64,000 nt of DNA, from the NCBI RefSeq assembly GCF_023898315.1, contig NC_064616.1, positions 540,941,602 to 541,005,601 of the forward strand, given 5' to 3'. The position numbers and the translations under genes were made by a program. This stretch comes from Schistocerca nitens. Taxonomy: Eukaryota; Arthropoda; Insecta; Orthoptera; Acrididae. Positions within the stretch are counted from its first letter, which is position 1. Every line of letters begins with the position of its first letter. Below, piece by piece: positions 42,693 to 53,838 of this stretch. The notes under the pieces are model-generated. The model made no database searches. It was not told where the DNA came from and worked only from the letters and a program-made list of their open reading frames with translations.

Positions 42693-44217
42693 ATGTCGTC
42701 TCCACCGAACCTCTTCCGCGACATGGACGGCGTCATCCAGAATATCAAGAAGGAGCTCGACACGATGCAGCAAACCCCGCAGTTCACAGTGCCACGGATT
42801 CCTACATCTCGTACTGACTTCGTCCACGACGTTACGTTTCCAACCGCACCGCGTGTACCGGCGGTTCCTGCGCCGCCTCCACAGGATATTGCCTCGCACA
42901 ACCAGCCCGCAGGACACGCCGGTATCAGACCAAATGTGCTCGCGTTTTCATCACCCGCGTCGGTGCCGCTCCCACGAGTTTCAGACTTTCCGTTCGCCGG
43001 CTCTCGTGGCCCACCCGCGTCGCGGTTACAAATTCGGCCCCCACCTTTCGTTCCCGAACGTCCAGAAATTAGATTCGCTATTATGGAGAACATTTTCGTG
43101 CAACAACAAATAGTCGATGATTTTGAACAGTTCACGCTAGTGATATGCAACCTGGACCAATGTGCATCGTCAGTGGTATCAGGATATAATTATGCAACCC
43201 CCACAACAAGAAGCCTACGCCGCCCTCAAGACGGCGTTAATTTCGCGTTGCACAAAACCTGTGGACCAGCGGATATCACAGCTCTTTTACCACGAGGAAC
43301 GCGGTGACAGGTCGCCTTCAGACTTATACCTCCATTTACGTGCTATGGTGGACCCTTCCGTGTTCTCAGACACATTACTTGTGCACATCTGGCAACAGCA
43401 GTTGCCTCCGCAGGTGTGCTTAACCTTAATTGCTTACGAGGGCCGGATATTAAGCGAGTTGCTGCATGTGACCGATAGAGCGCACTCCCAGCTCGACTCG
43501 CACGCCACAGGGGCCGCCGCCGCAACCACCTCGGCCAACGACACCAGCCGAGCATGGCCGACTGAAGCAGCGCCTACGGCTTGTGCTGCAACGGCCGCAC
43601 GACGAGCGCCGGATGCGACCGAAGATTTCCGATCTCTCCGCGCTGCCATCGATCAGCTGACCGCCCAGCTGCAGCGGTTAGAGCCACGTGACGTTTTGGC
43701 GGCTGACACACACACACACACACACACTTCGTCGCCAGCTGCCGCGCCCGCCGCAACGCGCAAACAACAGCACCGGTTATTGCTGGTTGTACCAGCGTTT
43801 CGGCGCACAAGCTGCGAATTGTAAGGCGCCGTGCTCGCACCCAAATGCATCCCACGGCTTGCTTTAGGCGCAGCCGACCGTGACAACAAGCAACTGCGCC
43901 TAAACTCACAGTCGCATGGTAGGAGAACACCCCCATTTCAGCAGAAGCCTACGTTATTCGGATCTACTTCTCCCACAGCTGTAAGGTACACAGCTTCACA
44001 AAGACATTTCGTTCCTGATCGCTCTACAGGATGGATGTTTTTGGTTGACACTGGCTCAGATGTCAGCACTCTGCCTGTAAATTTCTTCACTTCAGACAAA
44101 CGTGCTGAAGAAACCACATTGAAAGCAGTCAACGATTCAGTCTTTCTCACATATGGACAGAAAACACTGGCAGTGGACATTGGGCTCGACCTCTCATGCA
44201 TGCCCAAAGGTAGATAA
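42693..44217 (+). pseudogene. Gag and protease of a second gypsy lineage, truncated
   Basis: From the ATG opening MSSPPNLFRDMDGVIQ, a Pro-rich N-terminus leads to a capsid part (RPPPFVPERPEIRFAIMENI). The frame shifts near 43160, then runs QPPQQEAYAALKTALISRCT, HEERGDRSPSDLYLHLRAMV and LLVHIWQQQLPPQVCLT. A (CA)n run lies at 43706-43727. A zinc-finger-like CWLYQRFG..AANCKAPCSH sits in another frame near 43780-43845, and the protease FLVDTGSDVSTLP with active-site DTG near 44040. The capsid and zinc motif differ from copies A, C and D, so this is a separate lineage. The reverse transcriptase and everything after are missing. At least two frameshifts make it non-functional. Confidence 0.82.
43706..43727 (+). 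repeat. (CA)11 microsatellite
   Basis: Eleven AC units inside the gag of the second gypsy lineage, translated there as alternating Thr-His. Confidence 0.95.
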
Positions 44218-45954
44218 CCTTTTATGGTAGCAGTATTTTGCACGTAACTGTAATATAATAATTGTTGCAAAGACAAGTTACATATCGGTTATTATGTTAT
44301 TTATCAGACAATCAGCCTATTGAAATTAATATAGGGAGTATCAGACGGCATAAGATGCGTATTAACTTTAAGAAATTCGCATGTTGCATGAAGTCGGGGT
44401 TCAGGTGATATTTTCACGGAGTTTGGCTTGAGCGGACGAGCGGCACTGCTCAAAGGTAGGGCAGAGGGGTGCGGAAGTTCACAACCGACCATTACGAGTC
44501 GGCGTGCGAAAGCATCCCACTGGGGGAGACGCGCTGCCGGGCAGGTAGGCACCCATTTCGCGGACAACAGAGGCAGGCCTTCGGGAGACGGCGCCTCCTA
44601 GGCACTGGGCTTTACGCCGACGCCACTATGTCGAGATGAGCTGCCGCCTAAGGGAGCCTTCCCACGAGTATTAACGTTTTCTGGGTCTTTCTAAGAAACG
44701 CGGTTAAGTTAGTGCAATGACTTTTTCCGCGTGAGGGCGAACAGAGAGACACGATTGGTGGTTCTGGAACATTATAGGTGCAGTAAGGCCCAGAATGCTT
44801 TAATTGCCTGGAAGAAGCCAGGAAATAATAGTGGGAGCGAACTGTGTTGGCCTAGAGCCACGGGATTGGCCAGCTCGAAAAATAGTGTGGGGGGTGCCGA
44901 TTTTTGCAGAGGGAAGCTTTTGGAGCTGTTATCGAGGAGAAGCGTCTTAGCTGTTGCAGCGAGCTGACGTTGTGCTTTCGGCTCTGCCGTAGGATAGTAA
45001 ATTCTTTTCAGTGAACTGTGCAGAACTTTGAATAAGTCTGCCAGATGCAACTGAAACTAGTATTCAGTTAGGGTAACTGTCATGTTTCACTGTTAGAAAC
45101 ACGCTGATTTCGCCAATTACGGTTGAAATACTGTCTCACAGGAAGCAGACAGGAGCAGAGCAATTTCCTTGAGCCACCCTTTATTAAAGACGTTACTGGA
45201 TTCCGCCTTTGGGCTGGTGAGTCCCGTCTTAACGAGTCCGAGACGATTAGAAAGAAAGCAGAATTAGTTTTTGAATAGGAGTTTATGAACAGGAAGCCTG
45301 TTCGCGAAAATAAATTCATTTTTGTTACAATTGAGGCTCCTCGACGACGCAGAAGCCATCGGCAGCTTGCTGACCTGTCCACGATGCTGCATTTGGTAAC
45401 GTGATGCTCAGCTTCGGCATTTAATCCGATATTACGCACGCCTGTGATTACCAGAGCTCAGTTTTCCAGCCACGCTCTTATTGAAAATTTGGTAATTGAA
45501 GTAGGTTTGTCTGACGTATTTTATGCCGTCTGACAAGGAGAGAGAGTAGAAAATAACTAGTACAAATGCGTTATCCGACCATAAGTGTTAGTTTTGTAAT
45601 TTAAGGGCCATTGCCATTACTAGCTTCATTTTATCACTTTTGAATGTATGTCATTGTTCAGTTTGATGTTAGGAAGATTGGTGTTCAATAAATGTGTTCA
45701 ATGCTATCCTTGTTAATTTAGTAGTGATCAGTTCCCTGAACACTATTTAGTTATTAATTATTAATCAAAATTAGTGAAAGGGCAGACTTAATTAACAGGT
45801 TGGGTCTCATAACAGGCCTTCAGTCAGAGCCAACGACACGATCCAGTAGGCAAAGTGAAGAAGTAAAAGCATGCTGGTTATCCCCCCCCCCAACATTTGG
45901 CTGACGCGCCTAGGGTCCCTAATCATAATTTTATTGAAAGAAACCCCTTCCTCG
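44218..45954 (+). other. Unassigned; probable LTR of copy C in the right part
   Basis: By analogy with copy D, the 1.3 kb before the TGGCGGACC site at 45955 should be the LTR of copy C. It holds an AATAAA near 45688 and a C run near 45884, matching in style the AATAAA and G run of the copy D LTR, but the sequences are not visibly alike. No gene is recognised. The LTR start is not determined. Confidence 0.35.
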
Positions 45955-45972
45955 TGGCGGACCCTGCCCAGG
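45955..45972 (+). other. Candidate primer-binding site of copy C
   Basis: TGGCGGACCCTGCCCAGG, about 400 bp before the gag ATG; the same layout as TGGCGACCC in copy D (367 bp before its gag). Confidence 0.5.
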
Positions 45973-46355
45973 ATGCGTAGATAGCTGTAGTCTTCTGATT
46001 AGTAATCATGGCGGCAGTTATTTGTGCGAGGTAAATTCCTTATATTTGTGTTTGTGTATTTATGTTGTTTCAGTGTTTCTATGTATTGCTGGTGCGTCAT
46101 TAATTTTTTGTTGTTGGGGTTACTGTGTTGTTTCGTGTTCTGTGGTTTGTCACAGATTGAATAAATATTTTGGATTAGGGAAATTATGAGAGTAATTGGT
46201 TAGGAATATGATCCGCAGAGATCTGGAAGATATGAGGGATTTGTTGGGTAACCTGTTTGTGAATATTGTATAGATATTGGGAGTTAATGATTGTAATGTG
46301 TATTTTGTGTGTAAAGGTTTGTTAGTGTATAACGTTAGTGGGTAAGGAAACGTAG

Positions 46356-48870
46356 ATGATTACGAGGGCTAAGGCGCGCTTAATAGAGACAGTTCAGGGC
46401 GCAACAGGGGTTGAAAGAATGTCAGTCATGAGAGGAAGCAGCGACAGATTACACGAATTAGCGGCAGCGGAATTCGAAAGTGAAAACAGCTATTTTTGGG
46501 AACGAACAGAGCGCATGGAGTCAGCGAACAACATGGAGCATGATGCAGGAATTGGTTGGCAATTGGCGAGTCCAAGAGGTGCAATCCGGCACATTGAACT
46601 GGTGATACGCACGTGCGATTTCGGCAGTGTGTCACCGCGGGGGCAAACGTCGCCTACGAGAATCTTGAGTGGGTTGCGTACAGGAGGATCGAAATGTAAT
46701 AGTCCGACAGTGTCGTAACAAGCAGGGTTTAGACCTTATTCGACAGGAGACGAAAGAATGAGCAGGAGATCACCTACAAGTCATGACTGTAGTTATCATG
46801 CGGAAAGGGGAGACTTGGCGGTTGACGGTTCAGGTATCGCTGGATTCTTGGAGTGTACAATGCAGAAGATAGACGCTAGTACGAAAGTGATGCAGGAAGG
46901 AATTGAAACGTGTAGAAAGGAGATGAATGAAAGTACAGTTTAGACGCAAGATTCTTTGCAAAGCATCAGTGAAGAAACACAGAGGAGCATAGAGGAAAGT
47001 AGGAGAAGCGAGCTAGTCTGAAAAGAATCAGTGAAGGAACACAGAGCAGCATACAGGAGTGTAGAAAGGAAACCCGGGCGCAGCTTGCCATCATAAAGCG
47101 TGAGACATGCGGTGTGAAGGATGAAGTAAAAGCGTTGCGCGAGATGTCAGAGCGAGAGATAGCCGAAGCGAAAAGAACCGCCAATGAGGCGAAATTAATT
47201 GCGCGGAGAGCCAAGAGGAAAGCGAGAGAAACGAAGGAGGTGACGAAGAACACGCCCAAGGTCGGCAAAACTGTTATAAATAAGCTGCAGACGCGAGTGA
47301 AAAAGATTGAGGAAACCATGTCGAGCAGGAAGGGGGAAGCCGGAGAGGCACTACTGATGGCAGAATTTGCCGAATTTAAACGACAAATCGAGAGTAGGGT
47401 AGAGGCACTGTCAGTCGACAGAACTTCTACAAATACACGATAAACTGGAGCCGATATTCAGACAGTATCCACGGAGGAGGTAACCTCGGCAGTACGGCAA
47501 CGGGACACAGTATCTGTCACAGGAGCAGTGAACCGTCGTGATAATGAAGCACGCATCTCAGAACCCAAACCGTTAGAACGTCAGAGCAGCTATGAAGTGC
47601 GAGTCACACGTACGGAGGTACCGCGCATAATAAGTGATTTGCCGAAGCCGGAATTCAATAGCAGAACAACAGGCGCAAGCAACTGCCAACCGCTTAGGCG
47701 ATCCACCACGTACCTGCGGGAGTCACAGGATATCCAGAAGACGCACACGAAGGTAGTTTATGAAAACATCGAAACGCGACCACAGAAAGATGAAACTAGG
47801 CAGTTTGATTATAAACACTTTCTGTCGGTACGCAAGTTCCAGCACAATAAGGATGATAATAATACGTTACATCCAAAAACGTCCATTGGACAGTTTGATC
47901 TAACGTTACCACCACAGTGGTCGTTAATGTACAAATTTGACTTTGTGTGTGCTCATTTGGAAGGTACATCAGCGGAAAGTATGCGTAGTGTTGCTAAAGG
48001 TTGCGGAACGTACCAAGAGTTCTGCGACGCATTTATGAGCAGATATTGGTCAAAGGAGACCCAAGACAAAATTAAACAGGAAATCCTTATGACACGCGAC
48101 TTCGAGAGCTCAGGTTTCCGAAGTGTTGTGAAATTTTTTGACAACATGCTGAAAAAGAATCAGTATCTGGACGAACCGTGCAGCCCTGGGAAGATTATAG
48201 TCATATGCTATATGAAGTAGCCACTTACGTATCAGGAGACACTAACTGGAGTTGTGGAAATGACGTAGAAGCATTTAAGGGCATTCTTAGGGAACTAGAG
48301 TTTGCCTATAACGAGCAGCAGGTGCGTGAGAAGAAGAAGCAAAGGGAACAGAATGACGAAGGCCAAGGCGCGAATATAGACAGAAACAAGCCAGAATTGG
48401 CAAGGAAACAGAAACCAGGTGAGGAACGGTAACAATAGAGGAAACAACCCACAGTGGCACGATAATAGAGGACAAAATTTTCCGCCACAGGAACGTACAA
48501 GGAACCAGGTTAATAATAACTGGAACCCATCTCATCGCCGGCCGATGTGGCCGAGCGGTTCTAGGCGCTACAGTCTGGAACCGCGCGACTGCTACGGTCG
48601 CAGGTTTGAATCCTGCCTCGGCCATGGATGTGTGTGATGTCCTTAGGTTAGTTAGGTTTAAGTAGTTGTAAGTTCTAGGGGACTGATGACCTCAGATGTT
48701 AAGTCCCATAGTGTTCAGAGCCATTTGAACCAGCTAATCAAAATGGAAGGAAGCAACCAGTGCAGAACTGGAGAGCGAGGGAAGACCGAAATCCACAACC
48801 TGCACAAGTAATCGAAATACGTCCGGCGAACCCTGGCCGTGCGCAAACTGCGCAAAACAGACAAGAATGA
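46356..48870 (+). pseudogene. Decayed gypsy-type gag (copy C)
   Basis: It opens MITRAKARLIE, matching MITRSKARLLS of copy D, so the start is conserved. A long charged helix-forming segment (EAKRTANEAKLIARRAKRKA near 47180) takes the place of the copy D coiled coil. The capsid follows with FLSVRKFQHNKDD, HPKTSIGQFDLTLP, CAHLEGTSAESMRS, YWSKETQDKIKQEI and FFDNMLKKNQYLDEPCS. The tail reads QNGRKQPVQNW and EIRPANPG near 48815. In-frame stops occur at about 46716, 46941, 47441 and 48218, frame shifts near 46990 and 48250, and a SINE interrupts the tail. No protease or pol follows. Confidence 0.85.
48537..48733 (+). mobile_element. Family I SINE inside gag copy C
   Basis: GCCGGCCGATGTGGCCGAGC head, B box GGTTTGAATCC, full body to CATTTGAACCAG. 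CTCATC (48531-48536) and CTAATC (48734-48739) may be a short diverged duplication. The gag tail reading continues on both sides. Confidence 0.92.
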
Positions 48871-49421
48871 CTAGGGCGGCACACTCGGCAGTGGAGGAAC
48901 GCGGCCGGGAACAAAGTATTGTATAATTAGATAATATTTATGTGATTTGTTGGCGATGTTTATTTGTATTAGTATAGGCACTGTTTTATTTGTGTTTTGC
49001 GATTATTTGTCTTACGTTGTGTATTTATTTTACTATTTTTTGTGTTTGTCTTATTTTGGTATGGGTTGTGTCTATACTATGTGTTTCATGTTTAATTTTA
49101 TTGTATGGGGACCTCTGGGTCGCTTAGTATACAAAATTTCCTTCAGCTATGACACAAACAATATTTAGAAGTATAGATTAATTATAGAAAGGTCTATCTT
49201 AAGTAGATAACTTCCTATACAAAGTTTTATGGCAAGACTATTGGACAGGAGAACTTTCAGGACAAAATCTGAATCTGTGGTGGATGAATTTGGGGTGTGT
49301 TGAGCTTGTTGTGATGTGGTAGGTGGACATTGCGTCCCACCGAATGAGTTGCGTTTCTTGAGATGAGTGCAGGGTGTGATGTGCGATGCGGTAGTGTTCA
49401 GGACCCACCCGTTGCGTTATT
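48871..49421. other. No gene; T/G-rich stretch
   Basis: 48930-49160 is T-rich (many TTTGT and TTATTT words). Its 73-codon frame is an effect of that composition rather than a supported gene. Copy D inserted at 49422-49425. Confidence 0.5.
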
Positions 49422-49425
49422 AGCG

Positions 49426-50740
49426 TGAGAGGTGGCATGAGCCCCCTCTCATATTTCTATCTTACGATTCTCCTCTCTAATTGCATGCGGTGAGAAGTTG
49501 CTATTCCTTCACACGCGGACTTCCCATGCAGCGTCTCTCGTCACCCGGGTGGTCCAGTGACAGGAGGGCTCTTCTGACTTTGAAAGGGTAAGCCGACAGG
49601 TGTGAGGGGTCGAGTGAATGCTTTCCAGACGCCGACATTGTCAAGAGGCACGCCCGCAGAGGCCGGAAGTAGCGGCTGGGCTAGAGGTTCCGTTACTTCG
49701 CAGAAACCTAGCGAAAACACTTTCTGGCGGGCTACCAGCGAGGCGTGGGAATGACTTGTGTACCCAGGCAGTTGTGGCGGGAAAATTCCTGCGCTTTCTG
49801 CAAAATAGTAACTGTGATTGGCTTGCTCAGGGCATAGCTCCGTGACGTAGCAAAATCAGCGAAGAAATTGGCGCCAAGAATCTCCATTGATGGAGTGGTT
49901 GTGTTCCGGCAATGGAATGGAATTTTCCGCCGGTTTTCGAGTTGCTGATTGGAACGTTTAACCACGGCCACTGTCGTGGGGGCGGGAATGTTCTGTGTTC
50001 GGCCTGTACGGGTGCTCTTGTGGGTAGTCGGCTCTCGCCTTTCGGTCGAGGACGTCGAAGCAACCAGCCATCACCTCCAGTACGCCAGATCGTGTTCTGG
50101 GACATAAGAAGACAGTTTGGTAATGTATGACCGCAGCACCAGCAGATAGGGATTTTCCTAGGGGATAATCAGAGCTCAGCAGAGCGCGCCTGTTCGTTTT
50201 TTTTCTAACTTTGTTCTGTCTTGAGTAGCAGCAATTTTTGTTAGGTTAGCTGTCTGTCTCCCTTAAGATTTGAGTGGCAAGGAATTGGCTCCACATACCA
50301 CTTCGTCTTAAACCTCACAATCTAGTTCAGGGACAACTTCACCTTTACAGTGTTTGTATGAGTATCCAATTTGAGCCAATTTGATTTATTGTAAATGTTT
50401 ATGTGTTTTTGTTTATTATTTTGTGTTTAGTCTTAATAAATCCTATTGTTATTTTGGACAGAACTTTCATTCTATTAATCGGTAGAGCAACCCATCATTT
50501 CTCTCTACGTAATGAAACCTTCGTTTATTTAACTTATTTATCAAATTAAATTATTGCAGGTGCCAAACTCTTTTCTACTCCACTTGCAGGGTCTATTACA
50601 GTAAGTTCGCGTTTCTTTTTAATCCTTGTGCAACAGCAAAAGTCGGAGTTAGAATAGGGGGGGGGGGGCTTAGAGCATCATTTATATATGTAGATTCTAG
50701 AATTTAGTGTTAAATTCACTGATAGCCCCGGCACCGCGCA
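49426..50740 (+). repeat. 5' LTR of copy D
   Basis: 1315 bp, starts TGAGAGGTGGCATGAG and ends CCGGCACCGCGCA. AATAAA near 50436 is a polyadenylation candidate, and a G run lies near 50660. Frames inside it (for example 49618-49845) are duplicated in the other LTR and are not genes. Promoter and transcript end for the element should lie here. Confidence 0.95.
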
Positions 50741-50744
50741 TAAA

Positions 50745-50762
50745 ATGGCGACCCTTAGCCTC
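50745..50762 (+). other. Primer-binding site of copy D
   Basis: TGGCGACCCTTAGCCTCG starts 4 bases after the LTR. TGG fits the CCA end of a tRNA. TGGCGACC resembles tRNA-Arg-primed sites known from some insect gypsy elements, but the exact tRNA cannot be fixed by eye. Confidence 0.75.
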
Positions 50763-51111
50763 GGATCTTTCCTGTGAATCACTGATAAGACAAGAGGATG
50801 CTTAGTAGGAACATTCAATTTTTTTTAGTGAGTAATACCCAACTTGTTTTTCTTGTAGTTCTGTGATTAGTTTTAAGTAGCATGTTTACTGTTTTTGTTT
50901 TCAGCGTATATATTTGTTTGTTTGTTCATTGTTTTATATGTTTCTTTGATGTGGTGTCCGTACTACTTCACACTTTGTCGGGTTTGTGTGCAGTTTCTGT
51001 GCATGTAATTACAGCGTTGGAACGGCGTTGTTGAAATTTTGTGTCTATGTCGAAGAATATATGGAGTAGAATATTTTTATTGTGCATTTTAGATAATATT
51101 GTTTTTCATGA

Positions 51112-53838
51112 ATGATAACGAGAAGTAAGGCACGACTATTATCGAGCGAAGCTAAAACAAAAGAGGATAGCATAATGGATAAGGGGCAGTTTACTGACGG
51201 GAATAGGTTCGGAGATGAGATGGGCACATTTTTAGCAGGACAGGACGCCAGGGTCATTGATGAGGAAGGTGATTTGGACGCGATCTCAGAGCAGCGTTGC
51301 GGTCGTGATTATGATAGTGAAGTAGAGGATGAAACAGAGACAGGCACACAGGTCGAGACGGTAGCAGAAGTTTATAATCAAACGAATGAGAGCAGACAGG
51401 GGCTAGCTCGGCCACGTCAGAGCTCTAGCGCCCAGGTGTCCAGAGTTACATCTCCCACGTTTGAAGAGGATCAAAAAGATGACGTAAACCCAATACTGAG
51501 CTTCCTACTATCAATGAAAGAAGAAGCTGACGAACAGCGTAAGAGGGAGAAGGAAGAAGAGGAGAAACAACGTAAGAAGGAGAAGGAAGAAGATGAGAAA
51601 CAACGTAAGAAGGAGAAGGAAGAAGCTGACGAACAGCGTGAGAAGGAAGAAGATGAGAAACAACGTAAGAAGGAGAAGGAAGAAGCTGACGAACAGCGGA
51701 AGAAGGAGAAGGAAGAAGATGAGAAACAACGTAAGAGGGAGAAGGAAGAAGCTGACGAACAGCGTAAGAAGGACACTGAGGCAATAATTTCGCATATGGG
51801 GGAAATTCGTGAGGAATTACTAACAATAAAGAAAGAATGTGGAGAAGCATAACAAATGTCAATGGTAGCACAAAAAGTAGCAGGCCTAGTCAAAACGGCA
51901 GCAACAGGGGCAATGAAAATCGCAAAAGTAACTTCTCAACTCGCAGGGCGCTTGCGACGTGCGACACAAGCACACTCAAAATCCCTAGCGGTCTTAAAGA
52001 CGCAAGGTAATATTGTGGTTACGAACATCACGAAACGAATGAAAGAAGTGGAGAGTCGGATAACAAAACTAGAGCGAAACGGGCACACGAGCACTGCGCG
52101 TTCGGATACCAATGATGGAGTACACAGAATTGTGTCTCCGAGGAAAAGCCCGCCGTGCTCAAGCCCAGTGACAGAGTGCGGAACTAACAATGCACACGCA
52201 GAAACAGAGAGTAATAGCTCCAATAATTGCAGCCCACTTAGAAGAGTGAATGCTGAATGCCACGTCCACTGTGGTACAGAGGTAGAAAATCACTGTTATC
52301 AGCAAGATAGATCAGGACACTCCGCAGACGTGCAAGTATCGGAAACGAGTGACAACAGAAGTGCGAGGATCAGACAGGATTTTGATCACAATCACTTCCT
52401 GTCGATACTAAAATTCCAGAAGTTCAAAGATAATGGAGGGGCGATGCATCCGAAGAGCTGGGTGACGCAGTTTACTAATTCATTACCGTCATCATGGCCA
52501 ACCCACGCAAAATTAGAATTCATGTGTGGACACATCGAAGGCCAAGCCGCGGAAAAGATGCGGGGTGTGGCAGCGACGTGTCGGACTTATCAGGAATTTG
52601 TTGGTGCATTCCTGCGGACCTACTGGTCAAAGGAAACGCAAGACAGGATTAAAGAGGAAATTATATTTTGTCCTGAACTGGAAGTGTCCGGGCATAGGAA
52701 CGCAACCAAATTTTTTGATGATTTACTCAAGAAGAATCAGTTTTTAGATAGTCCATATAGCAACGGAGAAATCATTAAATTTTGCTTTTCCAAATTGCCT
52801 GTTAGGTATCAACAGACACTTGTCGGGAAGTGTGGATCTGACATAGAAGCATTCAAGAGTCTATAGCGCGAACTCGAAGTAGTCTTCGATAAACAAGACG
52901 CAAAGGACAGGAAGAAGGCGCAAAATAACAAATACCACGGGCCAGCAAGGGAAGACAGATCGCAAAATCGCACTCGTCAGTTAGGAAACCAGGGTTACGG
53001 AAGTCAAGGTTACGCTATTCAAGGTTATGGAAACCAAAGACACGGAAACCAGAACGTCAGGGAGCAGGGTCAATCTAGACAAGGAATCTGGGATAGGAGG
53101 AATAACGAACGGCAAAGCGACCGTAATTGGAGAGAGCGAAACCAAGGACAACAGTGGAACCAGGAGATTGAAACTAGACCCGCAAATCCTAATGCGCGTC
53201 AGAGAAGGGGGAGCTTAACAAGGGATTGACGCCAGACTAGTGCGAACACAGGCCGCAGGAATTTCGCACGTAATCTCGGACCTGGCCAACTACGGATGAT
53301 ACATTACGAAGATTTATCAGAAATCCTGCTCGAGGAACATAAAGCAACTCCTCGACAAGATCGGCAGCCTCTTATCACAGTAGCAATAGCTGAAAAGAGT
53401 ATGAATGCGATAATAGATAGTGGAAGCTACATAACAGCGATATCTGAGGCAGCATACAAGAGGTGCTCTCAGGAGATGGACTGGCCTGTTTTATCGGTTA
53501 TGAAAACCAAAATAAAAGGGGCATTAGCGGGTAAATGTACGGAGGTCACCCAACAAACAAGACTGGAATTCTCCTGCCAACGACACAAAATAGAGTCTAA
53601 CTTCTGGATCGTGTCAAATCTGGCGATCGACATGATAATAGGAAGGGACTTCCTAAATGAACATGAAGCGATAGTTGATCTAGGACGAGGTGAAGTGGTT
53701 TTGAGGAAAGGGAATCCCGTCCACATTAAGTTCGACGACCAGCTGATCCCAGCTCAACTACCGTCTAACTATGTACGGATAAACTATGCGTGTCTGAAAG
53801 ACAGAAAGGAAGAACAGGTCGACGTTGCAGGTAGGTGA
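51112..53838 (+). pseudogene. Copy D gag and protease, one frame with four stops
   Basis: It opens MITRSKARLLSSEAK at the first ATG after the leader. Residues about 135-222 are an almost pure Lys/Glu/Gln/Arg heptad-like stretch built from tandem 11-residue units, then a basic helix and the capsid (FLSILKFQKFKDN, HPKSWVTQF, MCGHIEGQAAEKMRG, YWSKETQDRIKEEI, FFDDLLKKNQFLD, CFSKLPVRYQQTLVG). The nucleocapsid-like tail is rich in Gly-Asn-Gln with repeated QGYG-like units and has no CCHC knuckle. RPANP follows, then the aspartic protease with AIIDSGSYITAIS and later MIIGRDFL. In-frame stops are TAA 51850, TAG 52864, TGA 53227 and TGA 53836. All segments keep the same frame, so gag, protease and the start of pol were probably one long frame. 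Confidence 0.88.
51517..51772 (+). repeat. Tandem coding repeat, about 33-bp units, in gag
   Basis: Units encode EE(A/D)(D/E)E(Q/K)QRKKEK with alternating AD and ED variants; one unit is shortened (QREKEEDEKQR). The pattern predicts a long single alpha helix or coiled coil. The units are similar enough in DNA to point to slippage or unequal exchange. Confidence 0.9.

Noticed and set aside
49618..50130. ORFs in both LTRs (75, 79, 92 and 72 codons) as conserved small genes
   Set aside because: They are duplicated simply because they lie in the two LTRs.
51446..51893. Three long minus-strand frames rich in Leu/Phe/Ser/Pro
   Set aside because: Antisense shadows of the Lys/Glu-rich tandem repeat in gag; the hydrophobic look is an artefact of AAG/GAA codons read backwards.
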